Of a DNA stretch of 64,000 nt, positions 33,223 through 42,984 are shown piece by piece (within the stretch, counting starts at the first letter, position 1; each line of letters starts with the position of its first letter). Source of the stretch: Mucilaginibacter sp. GTDB taxonomy: Bacteria; Bacteroidota; Bacteroidia; Sphingobacteriales; Sphingobacteriaceae. The position numbers were made by a program, and so were the translations under genes. The notes beneath the pieces were generated by a model. That model saw nothing but the letters and a program-made list of their open reading frames with translations, ran no database searches and had not been told where the DNA came from. The stretch is taken from NCBI GenBank assembly GCA_028288305.1, contig JAQBOA010000041.1, positions 124,001 through 188,000 on the forward strand, read 5' to 3'.

Positions 33223-35577
33223 ATGAGCACTGCTGATAATAACAATAGTATAGACCAAGAAGATATAGACGTTGACCTGCTTGAAAATATAGTTACCTAT
33301 TTCAGACACTGGAAGCTCTTCATTTTATCTATAATTTTCTTTCTATTTCTGGGATATATTTACAATAAATTGGTAACTCCATTATATAGAATAGAATCTG
33401 ATTTGCTTATTAAAGATAATAAACAAGGCGTGAGCAGTCAAAATGACATGCTTAAGGATATTGGCTTGTTCTCATCTGAAAAGATCATTGATAATGAAAT
33501 TCCAATCCTGAAGTCAAATACAATTTTAGAAAAAGTGATAAAATCCCTAAAATTGCAGACCTCGTATATTACCACTGAAGGAGTTCGAAATAAAGAGATA
33601 TATGATAACTTGCCTTTTGAAGCAGAACTTTTAAAACCTTCTTCAAATGCCTATAATATTTCCCTTCCTATTCAGTTAGTGAGTAATCATGAAGCAGTTA
33701 TAAATGGTAAAAAAGTTTCGATAGATTCACCAGTTTTAACTGAAGCAGGATTGATCATTATAAAGCCAAATCAATCGGCCATTAACCCTTATAATAAAAT
33801 TTTATTAATAAATTTTAGTGAAATGGTTGATCTGCTTCAGCGATATAAAAAAAGTTTAACCATAGAACCCGATAGTAAGCAATCTAGTGTATTAATTATA
33901 ACTTTAGAAGATGCTATTCCGCAAAGAGGTAAAGATTTCCTGAACAAGCTTGTAGAGGAGTATAATCTTGCATCTATAGAAGACAAAAATCAGATAACTT
34001 CTAATACTTTATTTTTTATTGATAAAGAATTAAAAAGGATAGCTGATCAACTTGGTTCAGTTGAAAAAAATGTAGAGCAATATAAATCAAGTAACAGGAT
34101 TACTGATATAAGTGCAGAATCGCAAATTTTTTTGCAAAGCGTTCAGGATTATGATGTTCAACTTACCCGGGTAATGATTCAACTTAATGTAATTAACAAT
34201 CTGGAGAATTACCTTCAAAATCATCAGGATCAATCTGCAAAACTACCATCCATGCTTGGAATTGAAGACCCAACTATTTTAGGCTTGGTTTCTAAATTAA
34301 GTGAGACTGAGCTTCGAAGGCAAAATCTTATGCAAACCGTACCGGAAACTAACCCCCTCGTTATTACGCTAACCGATCAGATTAACACTTTAAAGCAATC
34401 CATACTTTCATCAATCCAAAATCTTAAAAATGGATTGCAGATAACTAAGCAACAACTACAAGCTAAGAATAATTTATTTGAATCAACCATTCAAGGGGTG
34501 CCTACTAAAGAGCGTGGCTTATTGGATGTGATGAGGAAGCAAGAAATTCAAAACAACCTGTTTACTTATTTATTGCAAAAACGTGAGGAAACGGCCATGT
34601 CGCTTGCATCAGTTGTGTCTGATAGCCGGACGATTGATTTAGCAAGCAGTAGTAAATATCCTATTAAGCCTGTTAAAAGTGTAGTATATATGGTGTTTTT
34701 TTTAATAGGGCTTATTTTACCAGCGGGTATTATTTTTTTAAGTACGCTTTTAAATTTTAAAATAACCCGCCGATCAGATATTGAACAAGCAACAAAAGTT
34801 CCCATACTGGCCGAAATATCTCACTCAGAAGACTCAGGTGTTATAATAGTATCAAGCAAGCCGCGTTCCATGATTGCCGAACAAATTCGAACGTTAAGGA
34901 CCAATATGCAGTTTGTGCTTCCTGATGAAACTCAAAAAGTCATCCTTTTTACTTCCAGTATTAGTGGGGAAGGTAAATCTTTTGTTTCATTAAATCTGGG
35001 AGCTTCATTGGCAATGACAGGTAAAAAAGTTATTATTTTGGAGTTAGATTTACGTAAACCCAAATTACATAGCGGATTGAGTATTGATAATAGTATAGGT
35101 TTATCTAATTTCCTGGTTGGTAAAGTTGATTACAAAGAAATTATTAAAGAAATACCCTTTCAAAAGGATTATTATATAATTCCAAGTGGCCCCATACCCC
35201 CCAATCCTGCGGAGTTGTTAGCAAATGGACAGATTGATGGACTTATCGAAAATCTTAAGAAAAAATTTGACTATATCGTTTTAGATGCACCACCAATTGG
35301 ATTAGTTACTGATGCACAAATACTGGGAGAATATGCTGATTTGACACTATTTATAGTGAGACATAATTATACCGCAAAAGCGCATATCAAAGCCCTAGAA
35401 AACCTCTATAAAAATAAAAAATTTAAAAACATTAATCTCATTCTGAACTCTGTAGATTTAAAGATGGGTTACGGTTCAAGTTATGGTTATGGTTATGGTT
35501 ATGGTTACGGTTATTACCAAGAGCCAACCCCACGAAAATTTATGGACTTGTTTAATTGGTTTAAAGAAAGAAAGTAA
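33223..35577 (+). CDS. Wzc-like polysaccharide chain-length regulator and tyrosine kinase
   Basis: The 784-residue protein has the Wzz domain with a first membrane helix (LFILSIIFFLFLGYIYNKLV), a long coiled-coil periplasmic region, and a second membrane helix near 495 (VVYMVFFLIGLILPAGIIFL). The cytoplasmic BY-kinase domain follows: Walker A SSISGEGKSF near 580, Walker A' VIILELDLRKPKL, and Walker B YIVLDAPPIG. The tail has a tyrosine cluster, residues 754-765 (YGYGYGYGYGYY), the probable autophosphorylation region. It controls polymer length and export with the upstream Wza-like protein. No partner phosphatase gene was seen. Confidence 0.92.
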   Translation: MSTADNNNSIDQEDIDVDLLENIVTYFRHWKLFILSIIFFLFLGYIYNKLVTPLYRIESDLLIKDNKQGVSSQNDMLKDIGLFSSEKIIDNEIPILKSNTILEKVIKSLKLQTSYITTEGVRNKEIYDNLPFEAELLKPSSNAYNISLPIQLVSNHEAVINGKKVSIDSPVLTEAGLIIIKPNQSAINPYNKILLINFSEMVDLLQRYKKSLTIEPDSKQSSVLIITLEDAIPQRGKDFLNKLVEEYNLASIEDKNQITSNTLFFIDKELKRIADQLGSVEKNVEQYKSSNRITDISAESQIFLQSVQDYDVQLTRVMIQLNVINNLENYLQNHQDQSAKLPSMLGIEDPTILGLVSKLSETELRRQNLMQTVPETNPLVITLTDQINTLKQSILSSIQNLKNGLQITKQQLQAKNNLFESTIQGVPTKERGLLDVMRKQEIQNNLFTYLLQKREETAMSLASVVSDSRTIDLASSSKYPIKPVKSVVYMVFFLIGLILPAGIIFLSTLLNFKITRRSDIEQATKVPILAEISHSEDSGVIIVSSKPRSMIAEQIRTLRTNMQFVLPDETQKVILFTSSISGEGKSFVSLNLGASLAMTGKKVIILELDLRKPKLHSGLSIDNSIGLSNFLVGKVDYKEIIKEIPFQKDYYIIPSGPIPPNPAELLANGQIDGLIENLKKKFDYIVLDAPPIGLVTDAQILGEYADLTLFIVRHNYTAKAHIKALENLYKNKKFKNINLILNSVDLKMGYGSSYGYGYGYGYGYYQEPTPRKFMDLFNWFKERK
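35482..35505 (+). repeat. (TATGGT)4 hexanucleotide repeat in the Wzc tail
   Basis: Four perfect tandem TATGGT units are followed by one TACGGT. They encode alternating Tyr-Gly residues in the C-terminal tyrosine cluster. The unit length is a multiple of three, so gain or loss of units would stay in frame and change the number of tyrosines. Confidence 0.85.
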
Positions 35578-35705
35578 TAACCAGTAATAATTGAAATAAG
35601 GAATACTTTGATAATAAATCCATTAATTATAAATAATTATAACTTTTTATAATTAATTTGGATAATGCGGTGTAACTTATTCACAATAGTAATCTAACAA
35701 TTTCA

Positions 35706-37031
35706 ATGTCTAAAAAAATAAATAATTTAAGTATATCTAACCATAATATATATCTTGAAAATGTTAGAATAGCTATTATTGGTTTAGGGTATGTGGGGTT
35801 ACCACTTGCAGTTGAATTTGCGAAAAAATATAAAGTTGTTGGCTTTGATATCAATACTAAAAGAATAGCAGAACTAAATAATGGTTATGACCGCACCCTG
35901 GAAGTAACTGTTGAATCACTTAATGAAGTTAAAAATACTTATAAAGATTCTGGGTTGTTTTACAGTGATCATTTAGAAAGCATTAAAGATTGTAACTTTT
36001 ATATTGCAACTGTTCCCACACCGATAGATAAGTATAATCGGCCAAACCTTACTCCATTATATAAAGCGAGTAAAACGATTGGACAAGTATTAAAAAAAGG
36101 AGATATTGTAATATATGAATCAACCGTATATCCGGGTGTTACCGAAGATGAATGTGTACCCGTTCTTGAAAACGAGTCTGGTTTAAAGTTTAATATTGAT
36201 TTTTTTGTTGGTTACTCTCCTGAGCGTATAAATCCGGGAGATAAAGAACATACTGTTTCTAAAATTTTAAAGATTACTTCAGGTTCTACACCAGCTGCTG
36301 CAGAAAAAATTGATCAATTATACAATTCTGTGATAACTGCCGGCACTTACAAAGCTGCTTCAATAAAAGTAGCTGAAGCGGCAAAAGTTATTGAAAATGC
36401 TCAACGCGATATTAATATTGCTTTTGTGAATGAATTGGCAAAAATTTTCAATTTGATAGGCATAAATACGAATGATGTATTAGAGGCCGCTGGGACAAAA
36501 TGGAATTTTTTGAAATTTAAGCCTGGTCTTGTTGGAGGACATTGTATAGGTGTAGATCCGTATTATTTGGCTCAAAGAGCCCAGGAAGCCGGTTATCATC
36601 CCGAAATCATATTAGCAGGAAGAAGGTTAAATGACGACATGGGTAAATACGTTGCTTCACAAACCATTAGGTTGATGATCCAAAAGGATATTAAAATTAA
36701 AAAAGCTAATGTATTGGTGCTCGGCTTTACTTTTAAAGAAAATTGCCCTGATGTAAGAAATACTAAAGTTATTGATATCGTATTGGAACTGAAAAGTTAT
36801 AATATAAATGTAACTGTTGTGGACCCATGGGCAAATCCATCCGATGTTAGCAGAGAATACAATGTGAAATCAATTAAACAAATACCGGATAATAAGTTTG
36901 ATGCAATTATTTTGGCCGTAGGACATACAGAATTTAGTGCCATTACAATCAGTGATTTTTTGAATAGTAATTCAATAGTGTTTGATGTAAAAGGGATATT
37001 GCCAAAGGATTTAATTGATGGATCATTATAA
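35706..37031 (+). CDS. UDP-HexNAc dehydrogenase (WbpO/TviB-like)
   Basis: The 441-residue nucleotide-sugar dehydrogenase has the NAD-binding [26 protein letters not shown] near residue 25. The catalytic Cys lies in [19 protein letters not shown] near 278, and the C-terminal domain has [19 protein letters not shown]. The pairing with the downstream 4-epimerase, as in the wbpO/wbpP and tviB/tviC pairs, points to UDP-N-acetylgalactosamine or glucosamine oxidised to a uronic acid rather than to UDP-glucose. It overlaps the next gene by one base (TAATG). Confidence 0.88.
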   Translation: MSKKINNLSISNHNIYLENVRIAIIGLGYVGLPLAVEFAKKYKVVGFDINTKRIAELNNGYDRTLEVTVESLNEVKNTYKDSGLFYSDHLESIKDCNFYIATVPTPIDKYNRPNLTPLYKASKTIGQVLKKGDIVIYESTVYPGVTEDECVPVLENESGLKFNIDFFVGYSPERINPGDKEHTVSKILKITSGSTPAAAEKIDQLYNSVITAGTYKAASIKVAEAAKVIENAQRDINIAFVNELAKIFNLIGINTNDVLEAAGTKWNFLKFKPGLVGGHCIGVDPYYLAQRAQEAGYHPEIILAGRRLNDDMGKYVASQTIRLMIQKDIKIKKANVLVLGFTFKENCPDVRNTKVIDIVLELKSYNINVTVVDPWANPSDVSREYNVKSIKQIPDNKFDAIILAVGHTEFSAITISDFLNSNSIVFDVKGILPKDLIDGSL

Positions 37032-38008
37032 TGGATAAACAAGTTAAATTATTGATTACAGGTGGCGCAGGATTTATAGGATCAAATCTTGTTGCTAAAT
37101 ATATAAATGACCCGCGAATTGCTTTAATAAGAGTAGTTGATGATCTTTCAAATGGATATTATTCAAATATTGAAGAATTTGTGGGGTACTCAAAATTTGA
37201 GTTTATCAAAGGTGATATTTGTGATTACAATGTTTGTACCGAAGTAACAAAAGATATTAATAAGGTAAGCCATCAGGCTGCTTTGGGCTCGGTACCCCGA
37301 TCAATACAAAACCCAATGAGAAGTACTGAGGTTAATATTTTAGGTACCGTTAATTTATTGCATGCATGCCATGTTAATGGTGTTGAACGTATTATTTTAG
37401 CCTGCTCGTCATCCACCTATGGAGATAGCAAGGCATTACCTAAAACAGAAGATGTAATTGGCAAGCCATTAAGCCCTTATGCTGTTACAAAATATGCCGT
37501 TGAGGTTTTTGCTGACGTATTTAATAAAAATTATGGTTTAAATTATATTGGATTGCGTTATTTTAATATTTTTGGCCCCCGCCAAAATCCTGATAATCCA
37601 TATGCAGCCGTAATTCCAATTTTTTGCAAAGCTTTTATTGATGGAAAATCGCTGGTTATTAACGGTGATGGTGAAACCAGCCGTGATTTTACCTATATTG
37701 AAAATGCTTTAAATGCAAATGATCTGGCACTTTTTACAGATCATAAGAATGCTATTAACGAAGTATATAATGTTGCATGCGGCGACCAGGTAACACTAAA
37801 TGAAATGGTTGCTTACCTAAAAAAAATTACAAGAAAAGATATAACTGTTAATTATGGCCCTGAAAGAATAGGTGATGTAAAGCATTCAAAAGCAGATATT
37901 TCAAAAATAGAGGCATTATTGGGTTATAAATGTAAAGTCGGTTTTTATACTGGGTTAAAAACGGTATATGAATGGTATTTATCTAATCATTATCAATGCA
38001 AACATTAA
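37031..38008 (+). CDS. UDP-HexNAc 4-epimerase (WbpP/TviC-like)
   Basis: This 325-residue short-chain dehydrogenase/epimerase has GGAGFIGSNLVAKYI at the N-terminus, the YAVTKYAVE active site (YxxxK) near residue 153, and GLRYFNIFGPRQNPDNPYAAVIPIF, the segment typical of the WbpP subgroup. It would interconvert UDP-GlcNAc(A) and UDP-GalNAc(A). It is translationally coupled to the dehydrogenase gene. Together they supply a HexNAc-uronic acid precursor that the amidotransferase at 52645 could convert to a uronamide. Confidence 0.85.
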   Translation: MDKQVKLLITGGAGFIGSNLVAKYINDPRIALIRVVDDLSNGYYSNIEEFVGYSKFEFIKGDICDYNVCTEVTKDINKVSHQAALGSVPRSIQNPMRSTEVNILGTVNLLHACHVNGVERIILACSSSTYGDSKALPKTEDVIGKPLSPYAVTKYAVEVFADVFNKNYGLNYIGLRYFNIFGPRQNPDNPYAAVIPIFCKAFIDGKSLVINGDGETSRDFTYIENALNANDLALFTDHKNAINEVYNVACGDQVTLNEMVAYLKKITRKDITVNYGPERIGDVKHSKADISKIEALLGYKCKVGFYTGLKTVYEWYLSNHYQCKH

Positions 38009-38031
38009 ATTTCATTTAAAATTATAATACA

Positions 38032-38808
38032 ATGAAAGTAGTAATTTTGGCAGGAGGTTTAGGAACCCGAATTTCTGAGGAAACCGGGATAAGACCCAAG
38101 CCCATGATAGAAATTGGTGGTAAACCAATTTTATGGCATATAATGAAGATTTATTCGCAATACGGGTACAATGATTTTATTATATGTTTGGGTTATAAAG
38201 GGTATATGATCAAAGAATATTTTATTAATTACTTCTTATATAATTCCGATATAACAGTTGAACTACATAATAATCAGTTAGACGTTCATTACACCAATAC
38301 GGAATCATTTAAAGTAACCCTTGTCGATACGGGTATAAACACAAATACAGCGGGTAGGATAAAAAAAATTCAAAAATATATTGAGGGTGAAACTTTTATG
38401 CTGACTTATGGGGATGGAGTTTCCAATATTAATATTAAAGAGCTTGTTTCATTTCACAAGAATCACGGAAAATTAGCTACGCTTACATCAATACAGCCTC
38501 CCGGTCGTTTTGGGAATCTGGAAACAAATGAAGAAGGTGAAATTTCTAAATTTAAAGAGAAGCCGGAAGGTGATGGTTTATGGATAAATGGGGGGTTTTT
38601 TGTGCTGGATCCGAAAATATTTAATTACCTTGAAGGCGATGTAGACAACGAGCAATGGGAAAACGCCCCTTTATCGTCAATAGCTGCAGATGGACAATTA
38701 TTTGCATATAAACATTATGGCTTTTGGAAGTGTATGGATGCAATGAGGGATAAAATTGAATTGGAAGAAGAATGGAATAGTGGGATTGCACCCTGGAAAA
38801 TATGGTAA
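38032..38808 (+). CDS. rfbF: Glucose-1-phosphate cytidylyltransferase
   Basis: The 258-residue protein matches RfbF closely in pattern: VVILAGGLGTRISEETGIRPKPMIEIGGKPILWHIMKIYS at the N-terminus, then FMLTYGDGVSNIN with metal-binding acidic residues, and GFWKCMDAMRDKIELEE. It makes CDP-glucose from CTP and glucose-1-phosphate, the first step to CDP-linked deoxysugars. The next gene is the dehydratase that uses CDP-glucose. One base separates its stop from the rfbG ATG at 38810. Confidence 0.94.
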   Translation: MKVVILAGGLGTRISEETGIRPKPMIEIGGKPILWHIMKIYSQYGYNDFIICLGYKGYMIKEYFINYFLYNSDITVELHNNQLDVHYTNTESFKVTLVDTGINTNTAGRIKKIQKYIEGETFMLTYGDGVSNINIKELVSFHKNHGKLATLTSIQPPGRFGNLETNEEGEISKFKEKPEGDGLWINGGFFVLDPKIFNYLEGDVDNEQWENAPLSSIAADGQLFAYKHYGFWKCMDAMRDKIELEEEWNSGIAPWKIW

Positions 38809-38809
38809 T

Positions 38810-39895
38810 ATGAGTAAACCCCAAGTGTTAAATTCTATATATTCTGGAAAAAAGGTTTTTTTAACCGGTCACACAGGTTTTAAAGGTTCCTGGTTATTGA
38901 GTTGGCTGCGTCTTTTAGGAGCTGAAATTAAAGGATATGCTTTAAATACGATTAATGAAAACGACTTATATAATTGCATACAAGGGGATACAATTTGTGA
39001 ATCGGTTATTGCTGATATTCGTTCTAAAGAAACGTTAAAAAATGAAATATTACAATTTGAACCCGATTTCATTTTTCATTTGGCTGCCCAGCCATTAGTG
39101 AGAGTATCTTATGAAATACCTGTAGAAACCTTTGAGGTGAATGTAATTGGAACAGCTAACGTTTTGGAGGCGCTAAGATTTCTTGAAAAACCGTGCGTAG
39201 TAGTTGTTATAACAACAGACAAGGTATATGAAAACAAGGAATGGATATATCCCTATAGAGAGAACGACAGCCTTGGCGGATATGATCCATACAGCGCAAG
39301 CAAAGCCTGTGCTGAGTTAGTTATTGGCTCTTATCGTAACTGCTTTTTCAATGTGTTGAACTATTCTAAGCACGGTAAAGCAATTGCGTCTGCAAGGGCA
39401 GGGAATGTAATTGGAGGGGGGGATTGGTCGCAGGATAGAATTATACCTGATGTTGTAAGGGCCTTAAGCCGCAATGAAAGTATAAATGTTCGCAATCCAT
39501 CGGCCATTCGTCCATGGCAACATGTTTTAGAACCACTTTATGGTTATTTATTGTTGGGCGCCAAATTGACTGAGGATCCGATAAAATATTCCGGAGTGTA
39601 TAATTTGGGACCTTATGCCGAAGATACATTGTCTGTAGAAGATTTAGTGAAAGTGGCTATATGTTTATGGGGTAAAGGAGATTATTACAAACTTGATTTT
39701 AATTCTGCGGATCAACCACATGAGGCAGGGATATTAAAATTGGATATCAGCAAAGCTATCAATGAATTAAGTTGGCGGCCTAAGTTAACATCTGATAAGG
39801 CAATCTCCTGGACTATAGATTGGTACAAAAAGGCAGATGACGTTTCCAAAAAAAGTTTTACATTTGAGCAAATATTTAACTATTCTAACCTTTAA
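38810..39895 (+). CDS. rfbG: CDP-glucose 4,6-dehydratase
   Basis: The track start at 38756 reads through the end of rfbF; the ATG at 38810 directly after its stop is preferred (361 residues). The protein begins with the NAD site KKVFLTGHTGFKGSWLLSWLRLLGAEIKGYAL, the RfbG signature, and has YDPYSASKACAE (YxxxK) near residue 160 with IPDVVRALSRNESINVRNPSAIRPWQHVLEPL. It converts CDP-glucose to CDP-4-keto-6-deoxyglucose. It overlaps the following gene by one base (TAATG). Confidence 0.93.
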   Translation: MSKPQVLNSIYSGKKVFLTGHTGFKGSWLLSWLRLLGAEIKGYALNTINENDLYNCIQGDTICESVIADIRSKETLKNEILQFEPDFIFHLAAQPLVRVSYEIPVETFEVNVIGTANVLEALRFLEKPCVVVVITTDKVYENKEWIYPYRENDSLGGYDPYSASKACAELVIGSYRNCFFNVLNYSKHGKAIASARAGNVIGGGDWSQDRIIPDVVRALSRNESINVRNPSAIRPWQHVLEPLYGYLLLGAKLTEDPIKYSGVYNLGPYAEDTLSVEDLVKVAICLWGKGDYYKLDFNSADQPHEAGILKLDISKAINELSWRPKLTSDKAISWTIDWYKKADDVSKKSFTFEQIFNYSNL

Positions 39896-40440
39896 TGAAT
39901 TTTTTAGAAACTACTCTTGCTGACTGTTTCGTTGTAGAATTCAATAAATTTTCAGATGATCGCGGATGGTTTGCAAGAACGTATTGTAAAGATGAATTTT
40001 CTTCCATCGGATTTAATAAACAGTGGGTGCAGCACAATCATTCTTTTACAAATTATAAGGGAAGCGTTAGAGGGATGCATTTTCAATTACCTCCATTTGC
40101 CGAAACAAAATTAGTTAGATGTATCGCTGGTAAAGTTTATGATGTTGTTGTTGATTTGCGAAAATCATCGCCTACTTATTTAAAGTGGTTTGGTATTGAG
40201 TTGTCGGCATTTAACCGTCACATGATATTGATTCCGCAAGGCTTCGCACATGGCTTTCAGACATTGGAAAATGATTGTGAATTGCTATACTGCCATAGTG
40301 AATTTTATAACCCCTCGCATGAAAGTGGCATACATTATCAGGATAAAACAATTGGTATAAATTGGCCATTATCAGTTACGCAACTTTCAGAAAGAGATTC
40401 AAATCACGCTATAATTACTAATACATTCTTAGGCCTTTAA
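39895..40440 (+). CDS. RfbC-type sugar 3,5-epimerase
   Basis: The 181-residue protein is of the dTDP-4-dehydrorhamnose 3,5-epimerase (RmlC) fold. It shows DDRGWFARTYCKDEF, QHNHSFTNYKGSVRGMHFQLPPFAETKLVRCIAGKVYDVVVDLR with the catalytic His in GMHFQ, and IPQGFAHGFQTLEN. In this position it more likely acts on CDP-4-keto-6-deoxyglucose than on a dTDP sugar, because rmlA/B/D are absent. It would set stereochemistry before branching and reduction. Confidence 0.87.
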   Translation: MNFLETTLADCFVVEFNKFSDDRGWFARTYCKDEFSSIGFNKQWVQHNHSFTNYKGSVRGMHFQLPPFAETKLVRCIAGKVYDVVVDLRKSSPTYLKWFGIELSAFNRHMILIPQGFAHGFQTLENDCELLYCHSEFYNPSHESGIHYQDKTIGINWPLSVTQLSERDSNHAIITNTFLGL

Positions 40441-40451
40441 TAGTTTATTCA

Positions 40452-41675
40452 ATGAATTGCAGATTTTGCAAAAATACGCTAACACACGAATTTGTTGACC
40501 TGGGATTCAGCCCCCCGTCAAATTCCTATTTAAAGGCATCAGACTTAAATAAACCTGAAACTTTTTTTCCGCTACGGATAATGGTTTGCGAAAAATGCTT
40601 TTTGGTGCAAATAGATGAGTTTGCCAAACATGATGATATTTTTAATGCTGATTATGCATATTTTTCATCTTTCTCTACCAGTTGGCTTGCCCATGCCAAA
40701 GCTTACACCGTAATGATGATTAAACGGTTTGGCTTTAATTCACAATCGCAGGTGATAGAAATTGCAAGCAACGATGGGTATTTGTTGCAGTATTTTAAAG
40801 AGCAGGGAATACCTGTGTTGGGCATTGAGCCTACAGCCAATACAGCTGCTGCTGCAAAAGAAAAAGGGATTGAGTCGGTAGTTGATTTTTTTGGTGTGCG
40901 ATTGGCAAATACATTGGGAGCAAAAGGCATTAAAGCTGATTTATTGTTAGGAAACAATGTGTTGGCACATGTACCCGATATCAATGATTTTGTAGGAGGC
41001 CTTAAAATATTATTAAGGCCGGATGGGGTTATTACATTTGAGTTCCCTCATTTGTTACAATTAATAGATAAAAATCAGTTCGACACCATTTATCATGAGC
41101 ATTTTTCTTACTTGTCGCTAATCGCCGTAAAACAAATATTCGAACGTCACGGATTAGCTATATTTGATGTAGAAGAAGTGGCCACACATGGTGGATCATT
41201 AAGAATTTTTGTAAAACATGCAGACGATACCAAAGCAATATCTGATAACGTGGCTAAAATCATGGATAAGGAAATAACATTTGGGTTGAATGACCTTCCT
41301 ATTTATAAAAACTACCAGGATAAGGCAGAGAAGGTAAAAAATGATTTTACAGAATTTTTGATAAAAGCGAAAAAAGATGGAAAGAAAGTAGCGGGTTATG
41401 GCGCAGCGGCAAAAGGTAATACGTTACTTAATTTTGCAGGCGCTAAAAAGGACCTCTTGCATTTTGTAGCCGATGCTTCGCCGCATAAGCAAAATAAATT
41501 TTTGCCTGGTGTGCATATTCCTGTTTTTGATGAACAAAAAATCAAAACAGAAAAACCTGATTACATTGTAATTCTTCCGTGGAATTTGAAAGATGAAATT
41601 TCAGATCAGCTAAATTATATTAGAGCGTGGGGTGGAAAGTTTGTTGTGGCTGTGCCGGAGTTAAAAATTTTTTAA
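40452..41675 (+). CDS. Sugar C-methyltransferase (NovU/TylC3 type)
   Basis: The 407-residue protein has an N-terminal zinc-binding segment with CRFCKNTL ... CEKCFLVQ (two CxxC pairs). A SAM-binding VIEIASNDGYLLQYFKEQGIPVLGIEP follows near residue 110, with catalytic-region EFPHLLQLIDKNQFDTIYHEHFSYLS. A C-terminal domain contains GYGAAAKGNTLLNFAG. This is the layout of methyltransferases that add a methyl group to C-3 of 4-keto-6-deoxysugars. Next to rfbF/rfbG it implies a CDP-linked 3-C-methyl branched sugar. Confidence 0.85.
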   Translation: MNCRFCKNTLTHEFVDLGFSPPSNSYLKASDLNKPETFFPLRIMVCEKCFLVQIDEFAKHDDIFNADYAYFSSFSTSWLAHAKAYTVMMIKRFGFNSQSQVIEIASNDGYLLQYFKEQGIPVLGIEPTANTAAAAKEKGIESVVDFFGVRLANTLGAKGIKADLLLGNNVLAHVPDINDFVGGLKILLRPDGVITFEFPHLLQLIDKNQFDTIYHEHFSYLSLIAVKQIFERHGLAIFDVEEVATHGGSLRIFVKHADDTKAISDNVAKIMDKEITFGLNDLPIYKNYQDKAEKVKNDFTEFLIKAKKDGKKVAGYGAAAKGNTLLNFAGAKKDLLHFVADASPHKQNKFLPGVHIPVFDEQKIKTEKPDYIVILPWNLKDEISDQLNYIRAWGGKFVVAVPELKIF

Positions 41676-41678
41676 GAA

Positions 41679-42167
41679 ATGAATGAAATTGCTATTACAG
41701 CAAAAATATCTCCTTTTTGCGATATTGAAACTTCATCGAGAGGAAGTAAACTAATTGTTTCTGAAAATGTAACAATAGATTCTTTTGTAAAAATTAAATT
41801 TGTTGGAGGGTTAGGTAATATCGAAATTGGAGACCGGTCTTTTATTAATTCGGGCTGCGTTTTATACTCCGGAAATGGGATAAAAATAGGTAAAGATGTT
41901 CTTATAGCTGCTAATTGCGTGTTTGCAGCGGTTAATCATGAGTTTAGCTGTAAGTCGCAAACTATAATAAGTCAACGTTTTAAACCATCAAAGGGTGGGA
42001 TAACCATAGAAGATGATGTATGGATTGGCGCAGGTGTAATAATTTTAGATGGGGCAATTGTGAAAAAAGGAAGCGTTATAGGTGCCGGCTGCATTGTAAA
42101 CACAAAAACAGAAGAGTTTGGTGTTTATGTTGGCAATCCACCAGTTTTAAAAGGGTACAGAAAGTAA
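41679..42167 (+). CDS. Hexapeptide-repeat O-acetyltransferase
   Basis: The 162-residue protein is a left-handed beta-helix acyltransferase. It has repeated hexapeptide-type turns (IEIGDRSFINSGCVLYSGNGIKIGKDVLIAANC) and the active-site region AAVNHEFSC with His, then GGITIEDDVWIGAGVIILDGAIVKKGSVIGAGCIV, the usual end of this family. It probably acetylates a sugar of the polymer or a precursor. It ends one base before the next gene. Confidence 0.85.
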   Translation: MNEIAITAKISPFCDIETSSRGSKLIVSENVTIDSFVKIKFVGGLGNIEIGDRSFINSGCVLYSGNGIKIGKDVLIAANCVFAAVNHEFSCKSQTIISQRFKPSKGGITIEDDVWIGAGVIILDGAIVKKGSVIGAGCIVNTKTEEFGVYVGNPPVLKGYRK

Positions 42168-42168
42168 T

Positions 42169-42984
42169 ATGATTACAGTTTTAGGTGCTTCGGGTTTTGT
42201 TGGATCTCATTTGGTAAAGGAATTAATCAGGCGGGATATTGAATATTTTGCGCCGAAACGAGACGAAGCACTAACACAAAAATTCTTGGGAGATATAATA
42301 TACTGTATTGGATTAACCGGAGATGCCAAGTATAAACCACATGAAACAATTATCGCCCATGTTAGTAAACTTCAGGAAATAATAAAGCACTCACAATTTA
42401 GCAGCATCACCTATTGTTCGTCAACACGCATATTTATAAATAATGTATCTACGGAAGAGGATGGGCTTGTGAACATAAATGTAAATGATCTGTTTGAATT
42501 GTTTAATTTAACAAAATTAACTGCAGAATCATTACTAAAAAACACTGTTGAAAATTATAAAATTGCACGATTATCAAATGTATTCGGAAATGATTTCGGC
42601 TCCGATAATTTTATTACCTCAATTGTAAAGGATGCTTTATTTGATAAGAAGATTACTTTTAGAACAACCTCAAAATCTTCAAAGGATTATATCTATATAA
42701 AAGATGCAGTAAACATGTTAATAAATATTGCTATGTGTGAACCTTCCAGGGGCATCTACAACATCGCGTATGGGCACAATATTAGTAATAAGGAAATTTC
42801 AGATAAAATAGGTGAAATAACTGGTGCGGCTATAGAATTTGCAAGCAATGCATCGGATATTATTTTCCCCACAATAAATATTAACAAAATTAAACAAGAG
42901 TTTAATTTTAGCCCAACATCTTCTCTTATCGATTTCTTACCACAGTTTATTGAACAGTTTAAAGCTAATTTTGTTAATCTATGA
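42169..42984 (+). CDS. NAD-dependent epimerase/dehydratase family protein
   Basis: The 271-residue protein begins VLGASGFVGSHLVKELIRRD (GxxGxxG). It carries an extended SDR pattern with SSTRIFI, then FNLTKLTAESLL (a TxxK variant where YxxxK is expected), and KDYIYIKDAVNMLINIA. The catalytic Tyr of the family is not at the usual spot (NLTKLTAE), which is odd. It may be the 4-ketoreductase finishing the branched deoxysugar. It overlaps the following gene by four bases (ATGA). Confidence 0.7.
   Translation: MITVLGASGFVGSHLVKELIRRDIEYFAPKRDEALTQKFLGDIIYCIGLTGDAKYKPHETIIAHVSKLQEIIKHSQFSSITYCSSTRIFINNVSTEEDGLVNINVNDLFELFNLTKLTAESLLKNTVENYKIARLSNVFGNDFGSDNFITSIVKDALFDKKITFRTTSKSSKDYIYIKDAVNMLINIAMCEPSRGIYNIAYGHNISNKEISDKIGEITGAAIEFASNASDIIFPTININKIKQEFNFSPTSSLIDFLPQFIEQFKANFVNL

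Noticed and set aside
33223-35577. Wzc gene as a possible Wzz without kinase
   Set aside because: Walker A, A' and B motifs and the tyrosine tail are all present, so a kinase domain is supported.
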